DNA of 64,000 bases from positions 626,001 to 690,000 of the forward strand of contig JAJOZX010001574.1 of NCBI GenBank assembly GCA_023014485.1. Direction: 5' to 3'. Made by a program: the position numbers and the translations under genes. This stretch comes from Bathynomus jamesi. Taxonomy: Eukaryota; Arthropoda; Malacostraca; Isopoda; Cirolanidae. Position 1 is the stretch's first letter. The number at the start of each line of letters is the position of its first letter. The notes beneath the pieces are model-generated. The model searched no databases. It was not told where the DNA came from and was given only the letters and a program-made list of their open reading frames with translations. Positions 11,720-22,099 of the stretch are shown here, in pieces.

Positions 11720-13966
11720 AACTCAAACAAAACTGAATAACTGCCTCACAGCCACAGTGGAAATACATGATGTCACATGATTGGTCAAGCCCCGTGGCCG
11801 GGGTCCTTCTGGGTGTGCTAAGCCCATCACAGAGGTGATTCTCTGGGGCATGGAGGTGTACATTCCATATTCTATTCCTACTACGTATGCAAAAAAAACT
11901 TGGTTTAATTTTACTTGTTCTAATGCTATCCGCAACAGAGAGGAGTCTTTCAGAAGGTACCTTCGCCATCCAACTCCTGACTCTCACTCAGCTTATACTG
12001 TATTTCTGCCCGGAATCATTCAAAATCTGTTCTTCGACTTGCCAAAAATTCCTTCATCCGACAAAAATGTGAAAATCTATCCAATTCTAATTCTTCTCGC
12101 CCTTTCTGGCATCTAGCTAAGAACCTCTTCAACAACTTTACTTCTTCTTTTCCTCCTCTTTTCCATTCCGACGGTACAGTTGTCATCTCTTCTCCTGACA
12201 AAGCTGAACACTTCGCTCAAACTTTCGCTTACAATTCAACCCTGAACGATTCCGGTGCTGTTCCTTCATCTCCTCCCCCCTCTGACTTTATTATGTCTGA
12301 AATTAGAATATCTTCTAAAGATGTTTTTTCTGCGCTATCTGGGCTCAACTCTAGGAAGGCGTATGGTTCTGATGGTGTTCCTCCTGTTGTTCGTAAGAAC
12401 TGTGCTTCTGTGTTGACACCCTCTTTCATCTTTGTTTCTCATCTGGTGCTTTTCCTTCCTGCTGGAAGTTCGCTTTCATTCAGCCTGTCCCAAAGAAGGG
12501 TGACCGCTTTCAACCCTCCAACTATCGTCCAATTGCTTTGATTTCTTGCCTTTCCAAAGTTTTTGAATCTATCCTTAATAGGAAGATTCTTAAACACCTT
12601 TCTTCTCACAATCGTCTTTCAGATCGTCAGTATGGATTCCGCAAGGGACGTTCTACTGGCGATCTTCTTGCATATCTCTCTGACTCTTGTTATCCTCCTT
12701 TCGGGATTTCGGTGAAACTTTTGCTATTGCGCTAGACATATCGAAAGTTTTTGATAGAGTCTGGCACAAATCTTTAATTTCGAAACTGCCCTCCTTCGGT
12801 TTCTATCCTTCTATCTGTTCTTTCACATCTCTAATTTCCTTTCTGGCCGATCTATAGCTGCAGTTGTAGATGGCGACTGTTCTTCTCCTAAAGCTATTAA
12901 CAGTGGTGTTTCTCAGCGTTCTGTCCTGTCACCCACTCTTTTCCTTTTATTTATTAATGATCTTTTAATTCGCACTTCCTGTCCTATTCACTCCTATGTT
13001 TTGATTCCACTCTTCATTTCTCCACTCGCTTCCCAAAGCGTCCCTCTCAACAGTCACTCCATGATTCACGTAGTACGGCTATGTAGCACCTGACCTCTGA
13101 TCTTTCTGCTATATCTGATTGGGGCAAAGAAAACTTGTAGCTTTCAATGCCTCAAAAACTCAGTTCCTCCATCTCTCTACTCGTCCCAATCTTCCACACG
13201 ACTATCCCCTTACCTTCAACAACACACAATTCAATCCTTCCTCTTCTCTTAACATTCTTGGCGTTTCTTTTTCTCGTGGAAAGATCACATATACTCTCTT
13301 TCTAAAACAATTTCTAAGAGATTAGGTGTGCTGTACCGCTTCTGCAGTTTCTTCACTCCCACTCAGTTGTTGTCTCTGTACAGGGGTCCTGTCCGCCCCT
13401 GTATGGCGTATGCTTCTCATGTATGGGGTGGCTCAACCCACACAACCGTACTTGACCGGGTAGAATCAAAGGCTTTTCGTCTCATCAATTCCCCGCCTGT
13501 TGCTGATCAAAGGCTTTTCGTCTCATCAATTCCCCGCCTCTTACTGATTGTCTTCAATCTCTCTCTCTTCGCCGCAGTGTTGCCTCACTCTCTCTTTAAT
13601 ATCGCTATCATAACGGACATTGCTCTTCTGAACTCTCTAACTGCATGCCTCCTTCTTTAAGGAAAGCAGGCAGCACCAGACTTTCTACACTTTCTCATTC
13701 CTTTTCTGTCCAACTATCTAATGCGAGGGTTAATCGGTATTTTCAGTCTTTCATCTACTTAACCGGTCAACTCTGGAACAATCTTCCACAATCCATCTTT
13801 CCTCCTGTCTATAACCTCCCATCTTTCAAACGCAGAGTGTCTAGGCATCTCGAAAACCCCGGACCTTGATTTTGGCTCTCTTCTTCTTCTATGGGAGGGG
13901 TGCTTTTGCGGACATTTGCCCTTGGTCCTTTCTTCCCGCATAAAAGAAAATATGAATGAATGAATA
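11720..13966 (+). pseudogene. Decayed LINE with (TGAA)n tail
   Basis: A reverse transcriptase fragment set in several frames. A linker region (about 11880-12110, KTWFNFTCSNAIRNREES) is followed by SYRP/NYRPIALISCLSKVFES-type motifs near 12520-12580, [17 protein letters not shown] near 12625, and a degenerate LFLLFINDLL near 12945. The post-RT region contains GVLYRFCSFFTPTQLLSLYRG (13328 onward) and the C-terminal LWNNLPQSIFPPVYN block ending at 13869. The 3' end carries GAATGAATGAAT near 13955, a tail typical of this LINE group. A 40-bp tandem duplication lies at 13467-13546. The catalytic YADD region is damaged. Confidence 0.8.
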
Positions 13967-14784
13967 GCAACGAGATATTATATTTCGTAATAACTTGCTT
14001 ATAACGTATTTGCACAAAAAATAGTACTCTTGAAAAAAGTATTATAGTGTTATGTAGATTATGGCCATATAGTTATTTTTTCGAAATTCAGGCGATGACA
14101 TCTTAAGATTAATAAAAAAATAGTTTATTTTTTTGTTTTGGCGCAAAATTTTAGGTCCTCCATTTAGAATTTTCGACCAATTATTTGAAAAATTATTTTT
14201 TATTCATTGACTTTTACTTTGAAAACATACTTATTTTCAAATATTTCTATCCATTTATGCATTTGGTTTGGTTAACGCTTTTTGGAATAGGAATGTTTGT
14301 AAATGTGATATTCACCACACACCTGTGACGTCATACACTCTGTCTTACTCTTGCAAGAAAGAAATAGTGGAAGATGTCTGTGAACGCTGAATAAGTCCAG
14401 GACTCGCATTAATATTGTACATTAATATTTTTCATTCATAATTTTGACTCTTTTTACACGCACGTGGGAAAGTCACTCATTTTAGTGAGTAGAAATTGCA
14501 GTAAAAACCTGTTTTTTTATTTAAAAATTTACTTGTATTTTTTCTTTTAAATAACTTCAAATTTTTAAAATTCACAATTTGTAAATTTATTAAATTCTTT
14601 CACGTTTTAACTCCAGTTTTGGAGGTTAATTTAACATATATTTACTTTAAAATAGTGTGTTTCTCATTTTAGTATTTAGTAAACACTACTAAAGCCAGTT
14701 AGTTAATGTTAAAATGTGTTAGTTTTCTAAATGATTGCTAAGCTACATAAAAAAAAAAAAAATTATTTTACAACTAGTTTTATA
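13967..14784. other. AT-rich, no feature seen
   Basis: No open frame, terminal repeat or recognised element. Confidence 0.5.
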
Positions 14785-14861
14785 CAGGGTGATTCACTCA
14801 CTGGTAGTCCCAGCGGATACATTAGCGATACTCTGGGGCAACTAACGAGTGAATCACCCTG
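14785..14861. mobile_element. 77-bp mariner-type MITE
   Basis: Ends CAGGGTGATTCACTC and GAGTGAATCACCCTG are exact reverse complements, flanked by TA on both sides (14783-14784 and 14862-14863). About 47 bp lie between them. Confidence 0.75.
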
Positions 14862-15578
14862 TACATATTTGAAAAGTTTATAATTGTGGGAAATTTAGAA
14901 TTAAAATTTGGATGAAGACCTTCGTATGTTATCTTCATTTAAATTTTTCTTTTAATCGATCCATTTGTGAGGGGGGGGGGGGGATAAAGTTTCAAAATTC
15001 GCACCTCCATGGATGGGGTTACATAAGTAAAATTTAGTTTAGTTAAATATTCATTCCTAATTCTTTTACGTGGGAAATAGCGAAGTCTGCAAAATTGCGA
15101 CGTTTCTACTTGTATCAAGAAAAGAAAAAAAAAACACGCATATAGAAAATTTCATCTAAGTGCGATATTTTTCATAAAAAGATAGAAAAATTAAACAAAT
15201 TTACAAAGGTTGAAAAAAATCATAAAATAATTTTTAACAAAATATTTGAGCCAACAAGTAATTACGACGCTGCACGAAACAATATCACTATACACAACAT
15301 CCAATCCCAAACTTGTTGGTCAAATCAAAACGAGGAAATAATATAGCAAAAGATATTATTAAACGGAACATTTTGACCAAAGATAATTAATAGGAGACTT
15401 ACTGTCGGAAGTTATTGCAAACTTCAGCGTATGTCGAGAGATATTTTTCAGCGAGAAGTATTTTGTGAGTGAACGTCGGGAGAAAGATGTAACTTCTATT
15501 ACGCTGGTTACATCACAAACACCCAGCACCTCAGAACACTTCAAGTATGGAGCAAGTAAAATTTCCGAGCGTCTAGAG
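14862..15578. other. AT-rich, no gene seen
   Basis: Contains a G run near 14970-14982 and a 61-73 codon open frame on each strand around 15360-15690 without recognisable motifs. Confidence 0.4.
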
Positions 15579-15809
15579 CAGTGGTCGGCGAACTTTTTGG
15601 GTATTACCCCAAAATATATTTGTGTACAACGATATTACCCCCAAGACTTGAAATTATGTTCGAAAAAATATAACTTTGATAATTAGCCTCGCTTATTAAA
15701 TAATAAATTTTTGTGCAATTTTATTTATATGTTTATTGAGCCTTCATTACCCCCGAGATTTTCATTTTTACCCCATTTGGGGTAATTTACCCCGGTTCCC
15801 CGACCCCTG
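15579..15809. mobile_element. hAT-type MITE
   Basis: Begins CAGTGGTCGGCGAAC and ends GGTTCCCCGACCCCTG, imperfect inverted ends of the hAT style. It is flanked by an exact 8-bp target duplication GTCTAGAG (15571-15578 and 15810-15817). 231 bp, non-coding. Confidence 0.85.
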
Positions 15810-16105
15810 GTCTAGAGAGAGGCTATAAAAACTCCGGATAATAGGATTTTAAAATTTTTTCAATAATATATAACACAAAAGGCTATCATAGTTTGACATT
15901 GAACACAAATCTCTTTTGATTGGTTTAGAAAAATAATTCAGACAAATATAAAATATAATGAAATAAGGTTTATTAAAATACACATTTTTAGTTAATAAAA
16001 AGTAGAAATAAATGTGGATCTCCACAATAAGGAATAATACACAAATTCCTAAAAATATCTTATTAATCTATTAAACCATCTTAAATTACAAGTTAACCTT
16101 AAATT

Positions 16106-16107
16106 TC

Positions 16108-16150
<43 letters not shown>
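16106..16150. repeat. (TAA)n microsatellite
   Basis: Uninterrupted ATA/TAA trinucleotides, about 15 units. Confidence 0.9.
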
Positions 16151-16152
<2 letters not shown>

Positions 16153-17117
16153 TATTATTAATTTCATATTTTTAAAAAAGACCTTAATAATAATTCTTCC
16201 TTCATTACACCAAAAAACATAATTCCACACGTCATAGAATTCCATGCTGTTACAAAAGTGTGTAAAACAGTTGAAAACTACTTTTGAACAAGTTTCGTTC
16301 TCAACTTCACAAAATAATTTGGAATTTTGGTTAGCGGAGGAAAAAAGTTCGCAACTTTGCCTAACTAGATCTACTGTAGCTTTGCTAACTACGGTGAGCT
16401 CTATCGTTTTACCTATAATACGAGTGAATTTACAGGAATTAACCAAATTTATAGCTCAGTGGAATGGAATTTTTTCTTCCGAATATCCTCTCTATACTCG
16501 AAAACAAACTCAAAATTCAAAATTCTTGTTATAATTCCACACTTTGTTTGCTTTTAACCATTCAGAAGAGATGAAAATTTGACATTTTTATTAGAAAAAA
16601 GTTAAGAGAGGTTTTTTTGGCTATGGAGAAGATTTTTTCATTTGCTCGTTGAAGTAAACGTGTTCCTTCAAACACAAATATAAAACTAAGTAAATCTAAA
16701 TACACTATAGTGTATATAATAGGCTAATGCTGTTTGTCTGTCTGTCCCACCTTAAAACACTGAAACGGCTCCGCAAGAGAAAAAAATATTCGATAAAAGT
16801 CGCTTAAAATTAATTGAAGCCTACGGGAAAATTATAATCTATATATCGGGTCCGCAAAAAAAAAAGGAGCATGACGAAAATTGCTCTCACGCCCGCATTT
16901 TTTGCCGGACCCTTAAATGTTATATATCTAGCTAAAGATAAAAGAGCCCAGAGTTGTATAAAACAAATTTCATCAAAATCGGTCATAAAATAAAGATTTT
17001 ATGGCCACAAACGTGCAATGACTAAAAAAATGAATTTCCGCGTAAAAATGTAATGTTTTTCATTTTAAATTATTTTTTTCAGATGCCTAAATAATTTTAA
17101 TCAATAAAAATGATAAT

Positions 17118-18235
17118 ATGCCCTTTTCTAAAGAAGATAAAATATTAATAAAACATTATAGACTTGATAAAAATTATGGCGCAATAAAATTATTACAAGA
17201 GTTTCCGAATAAACCATGGTCGAAAGGAGGTTTGGACAAGCTGTTAAGAAAAATCGACGAAACTGAAAGTACTGAAAGGAAACAAGGAAGCGGGAGGCCA
17301 AGATCAGTTCGAACCGAAGAAAACATCAGAGATGTGGAACTAAGAATTTGTAGTCAAGAAGGCAGACCAGGGACTCACGTGGCACCGTCAAGAATTGCTA
17401 ATGAGTTGAGCATATCCGAAAGTAGCGTCAGAAACATTATTAAAAACGACCTTGAACTAAAACCTTATAAACGGATACACGGGCAGAAATTAACTGAAAT
17501 TAACGAACAGAAAAGAGTTGTTTGTTCTGAACGCATGTTAAGAAATATCACTCCCGAAAAAGTAGACCTCGGCTTTTTTACTGACGAAAAGAAGTTTACG
17601 GTAGAACCACCGCGAAATTTCCAAAATGACAGAGTGTATTCAAGAGTTAATCGTAAAAATGAAATACCAGATGATAGACTTTATGCTACCCGTAATCATT
17701 TTTCTGCCAGCGTAATGGTATGGGTCGGTGTGTCTAAACTAGGCAAGACATCTGTTTTTTTCGTAGAGCCAAACATCAAAGTAGACGCCCGCTATTACAC
17801 TGAAACTTTGTTGGAACAAATGCTGCCCGAAATGAGACGATTGGCGAATAATGGTTACTTCTTATTCCAACAGGATGGCGCTCGGGCGCATACCGCTAAG
17901 TCAACTATTGAATTTTTAGAAAATAATGTTCCTGAATTGCTTTACCCAAAAGATTGGCCCCCTAATAGTCCAGATTTGAATCCCGTAGACTACAGAATAT
18001 GGGAAATGTTGGCTGAGAAAGTGTACAAGCATAAGATCCGAATGTCGAACATTTGAAAGAAGTTATCGTACAAAAATGGGAAGAAATTACCCAAGATCAA
18101 GTAGATAAAGCTATAGATCAATTTAGGCCCCGATTACGAAGGGTTGTAGAGGTTTCTGGCAAACATATCGAACAATTTTTTAGTCTTATAATTTCGTTTT
18201 CTTTGGAAATTGTAAAATTATATGACATGTTGTAG
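17118..18235 (+). pseudogene. Tc1/mariner transposase with one frameshift
   Basis: It cuts and pastes its own transposon. The N-terminal half has two helix-turn-helix-like segments (residues about 5-60 and 95-125; the second contains RIANELSISESSVRNII) separated by an AT-hook-like GSGRPR. The catalytic part shows FFTDEKKF (first Asp), FQQDGARAH (second Asp) and WPPNSPDLNPVDY (third Asp). Counting gives 37 residues between the second and third Asp, so DD37D, as in maT-like families. The frame breaks near 18037 by a one-base loss; the C-terminus continues in the next frame (KEVIVQKWEEITQDQ, to 18235). Length and all three Asp residues are otherwise complete, so this is a recently active copy. 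Confidence 0.85.
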
Positions 18236-18577
18236 TAAAACTTTTATATTTTTTTTAATTTTGACGTATTGACATGAAATTTGGTACTAACTTAGTTTAT
18301 TTGTTGCTTATTTGCCTAAAATAAATTATTTGTCATTATGTGTAAAAATAAATGTACAGTAAACATTTCTGGCAAACATATCGAACAATTTTTTAGTCTT
18401 ATAATTTCGTTTTCTTTGGAAATTGTAAAATTATATGACATGTAGTAAAACTTTTATATTTCTTTAATTTTTGACGTATTGACATGAAATTTGGTACTAA
18501 CTTAGTTTTTTGTTGCTTATTTGCCTAAAATAAGTTATTTGTCATTATGTGTAAAAATAAATGTACAGTAAACATTT
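18153..18577 (+). repeat. 213-bp tandem duplication in the mariner 3' end
   Basis: The segment starting TTTCTGGCAAACATATCG at 18153 recurs at 18366. It covers the last codons and 3' UTR, with only a few differences between the two units. Confidence 0.85.
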
Positions 18578-18840
18578 CGTCATGCTCCTTTTTTTTTTGC
18601 GGACCATGTATATAAACCTGAAATTAGATAATGTTTGTTTGTTTGTGTATGTGCTCATTCCGGGAAATATTATTAAAAAAAATGAAATTGCCCCTCTTGA
18701 TTGTTTAAGCGTGGGGTTTTTACCACGGGCTTCTGCTAGTACTGTAATAAATTTCATACGACTGTAAATAACATCTCCTGACTACAACAAACAAAGCTTT
18801 TAAGCACAAAACTCATTCAAATTTATAATTACTTTTTTTT

Positions 18841-19042
18841 GGATCACCTGAAGATCAGGGCCCCTAGCCTTCTTAGTTAGCTTTACAAGGCTAACTAACG
18901 AAAATATCACGACCTAACCTAACCAATCGTCAAGGGCGTACAGTTGACCTAATGATTGGTTAGGTTAGGTCGTGATATTTTCGTTAGTTAGCTTATAAGG
19001 CTAACTAAAGAAGGCTGGGGGGCCCTGACCTTCAGGTGATCC
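18841..19042. mobile_element. Palindromic foldback MITE, copy 1
   Basis: Arms of about 95 bp, outer end GGATCACCTGAAGATCAGGG, near-perfect reverse complement at the right (CTTCAGGTGATCC). The core includes GTTAGTTAGC...GCTAACTAAC and CTAACCTAACCAATCGTCAA. Inserted in a T-rich run. Related copies are at 21432-21566 and 63759-63958. Confidence 0.85.
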
Positions 19043-19297
19043 TTTTTTTTTATCTTGTTTTAAATTGCGAACGTTGTTCTTGGGCTCAAAATTAATCGAA
19101 ATTTGACAGAAATGTTGAAAACACTCTTAACTCGTACAGACAGACTTTGATCCACTTATTAATCAAAGGCGCAATTGTGGGTGTTTGAGTTTAGCAACTG
19201 AAATAAAATTGCTGCAAATCTTTGGCCGAATTTTCAACTGAAGTCGCGCTGCAAACGGATGGTTTTGTCCTTTCTCGACCAAGGGTTTATTCGTATA

Positions 19298-19395
19298 CTA
19301 GGGCGTCTGTTTTCCCATGAAGACCGTTGGATTATTGTTGTGGCAGGCATTATACCACCAACCTCCTTTGTAATCTTGCGCACAGTTGACTTTTG
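19298..19395 (-). CDS. FReD last exon, with early stop
   Basis: The acceptor TACAACAG precedes the exon. It reads [19 protein letters not shown], the conserved Cys-Trp-Trp-Cys block near the C-terminus of fibrinogen domains. TAG at 19300-19298 ends the frame, but the same frame stays open after it to 19163 and contains LQLKIRPKIC, which matches the usual final motif. The TAG is therefore probably a disabling change, unless an unseen intron removes it. Confidence 0.75.
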
Positions 19396-22036
19396 CTGTT
19401 GTATGAAGGAAATTTATGAAGAGTTAATTTTCAATTTAGGATAAACTAATAGATTACGATAGTTTCCTCGGAGACCTTAGTAACAAATGACTTTAAAAAC
19501 TCTACTAACAACTATTAATAGTATGGTACTCCGAAGCAATTACAGCGATAAAAATTAATATTGGGCTAATAACGAAGATGGTGATCATAAATACCTACCA
19601 TGTTTATCGTTGTCTCTATCATATGTTGTAAAATAGTTATTATTTACATAACTGAAGCGATCATAGGCCGTACTTTTCGTATTGTAAGAAGTTACCGACA
19701 GTTTGTAACTAAAAATATAGTAAAAGGAAAAAAATTAGTCTATATTTTCAGTACAAATTATCTTAAAATGTTGTCATGTGTGGAACTCATTAATGAAGTC
19801 AGGCTTAAATTACAAGTTTTTTACATCTAATTCAGGACCCAATACATGTTTCACAATTACATATAATACGTGTTTCGCAGTTACATCTAATACACGTGTC
19901 ACAATTACATCTCATACACGTGTCACAATTACATCTCATACACGTGTCACAATTACATCTAATACATGTTTCACAATTACATCTAATACATGTTTCACAA
20001 TTACATCTAATACATGTCACAATTCAGAAGATTGTCAAAATTTTCAAATATTTCATGTTTTCTTCTTTTATTTGAACATCAGTTGATGCTTATTTTGAAA
20101 CAAACAACAACAACAACAAACAAAACAACTCTAAATCTATCTTAAGACTAACTATTGCCATAATTCTGTATGTGAAAATTCTGGATTTAATTCTATGATA
20201 ATTCTAGTTTCATTCATCTAATAATTCTTTCCTTTTTGTAGTCGCAAAGCGATTATATTATACAGTTACGGAATTTTTTTGAAACACCCCAAAATTACTA
20301 ATTAGGTTTTAATAATTTTTTTTCTGTAAATTTATTTTTGCACTTGTAATTACGTAAAGGTTAAAATAATAGATAGGAAAAGTTGTCCGACAGTTTAAGG
20401 TAAAATTTTACAACTATTTTGAAACATCTACAGGGTGCCCTAAAATGAAAAATACATTTCTTTAAGGTATCATATCATAAATTATTAAAATGGTCCCATT
20501 TCAGTGCTAAGCACGTTAAAAAGTAATTAAATAATTTATTAATGTGATTCCAGTTAGGTAAAGACTTTTTAGACAAATTGTATGTACTAAACGATTGAGG
20601 CAAAATTCAATGCTTAACCATTTTTCTCTTTGTTCAATTGATATAAATAGGAAGGTAAAATTTTAAGCCTGACGCAACGGTCTTCCAAACAAACCAACTA
20701 ACAAACTAACAAAGTTTTAGTCACCATTTGGGTATGTGAACCACAAATTTGCATGCCTATGGCTTTGTCTAGTTTGCCCTCAACTCTTAATTTCTTTTGT
20801 AAAAAATTGAAAAAGCAAATACAGACAAATTATTATTAATAAACTAGTTTAACATTCCTAACTTTAGGTTATCGTGTGACTTTTGCAACGAATGGTACGA
20901 GAAATAGCACGGAATAAAATATTACCTCAGTTGCTCTGACTCCACTTTGAACACATTCCACTCGCCCCAAATTTCTCTTCCGAATCCATCGTTGACTTCC
21001 ATCCTCAGAATGTAGTTTCCGGTTTGAGTTAAGATGTGAAGGTTTTCATTTCCTTCCGTAAATAATAATAATAATAATCATAATAATAATAATAATAATT
21101 TTTTATAAATTAGCTTCCTCAGATAAACTAATACGAAATAAATAAAGCACATGGTGCATGTTACAAGGCGTAAAAGTCTGCAGGGCCCTACTTTTTCAAA
21201 CACGGCCCGACCCGTATCCGTGGGATTTTAGGTCTGGCCCGTTCCGGCCCGCATTTGACACTGTGTCACCGACCTATAACACTATTTTATCTATAGTATT
21301 ATAGGTGTATTTATCGAAATCGTGTATTATAAGTTATAACAATCAGCGATGCTCTTCCAATATGTGCTCTACCTTAAAATTTACATTCCAATACGTGATC
21401 TACCTTAGATTATTCGGATTAGCAGCAGGTACGTTAGTTAGCCTTATAAGGCTAACTAACGAAAATATCACGACTTAACCTAACCAATCGTCAAGGGCGT
21501 ATAGTTGACCTAACGATTGGTTAGGTTAAGTCATGATATTTTCGTTAGTTAGCCTTATAAGGCTAGTTTCACGGTAGAGCACGTATTCGAATATGGTAGA
21601 TCACAGTTTCGCGGTAGAGCACATATTGGAAGAGCACCCAATCAGCAACCATAAAAGTAATGTTAGCACCATTTTCTAAAAAAATTTACAAATATTTTCA
21701 ATTAATTTTTAAATATTTTTAATCATTCACTTCACATCTGAAAAAATGATGAAGCCCGTACCCGCCCAGACCCGTAGCCAAACACTATACTTTTAGACTG
21801 TACCCGGCCCGTGTCCGTCATGCTTTTAACGAACCCACCCATACCGGCTCATATGGCCCGGGCAAGGGCTTACGGGCCTAGCTGTGCCCGTGCAGACGTC
21901 GAACAAGGAGTATAAACCGCCAAACTATCGTAATTTAAGAAAGCAATAATTACATCACATTAATCATTAGATCTAAGATTCAAAATGTAAAAAGTAACAC
22001 AATAACCAGTAATACAACATAAAGTTTAACGGATCC

Positions 22037-22099
<63 letters not shown>

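Larger units (their letters stand above)
16846..18608 (+). mobile_element. Tc1/mariner DNA transposon
   Basis: Terminal inverted repeats GGTCCGC-A(n)-GGAGCATGACG (from 16849) and CGTCATGCTCC-T(n)-GCGGACC (to 18605). TA dinucleotides lie 3 bp outside each, in keeping with the TA duplication of this superfamily. A single transposase reading frame fills the interior. The 3' untranslated part has been duplicated in tandem. Confidence 0.85.

Noticed and set aside
18890..18975. TTAGG telomere-like repeat
   Set aside because: Only two tandem units, part of the foldback MITE core; 58466-58498 likewise too short to be an interstitial telomere.
19832..20020. Cys-rich repeat peptide on the minus strand
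   Set aside because: It arises from the 24-bp minisatellite, which is multiple-of-three and therefore open; no start context or homology.
19851..20025. CRISPR-like array
   Set aside because: Units abut without unique spacers, in a eukaryotic intron; it is a minisatellite.
20431..20800. ACAGGGTGCCC as another mariner end
   Set aside because: No matching inverted end or TA-bounded partner was found nearby.
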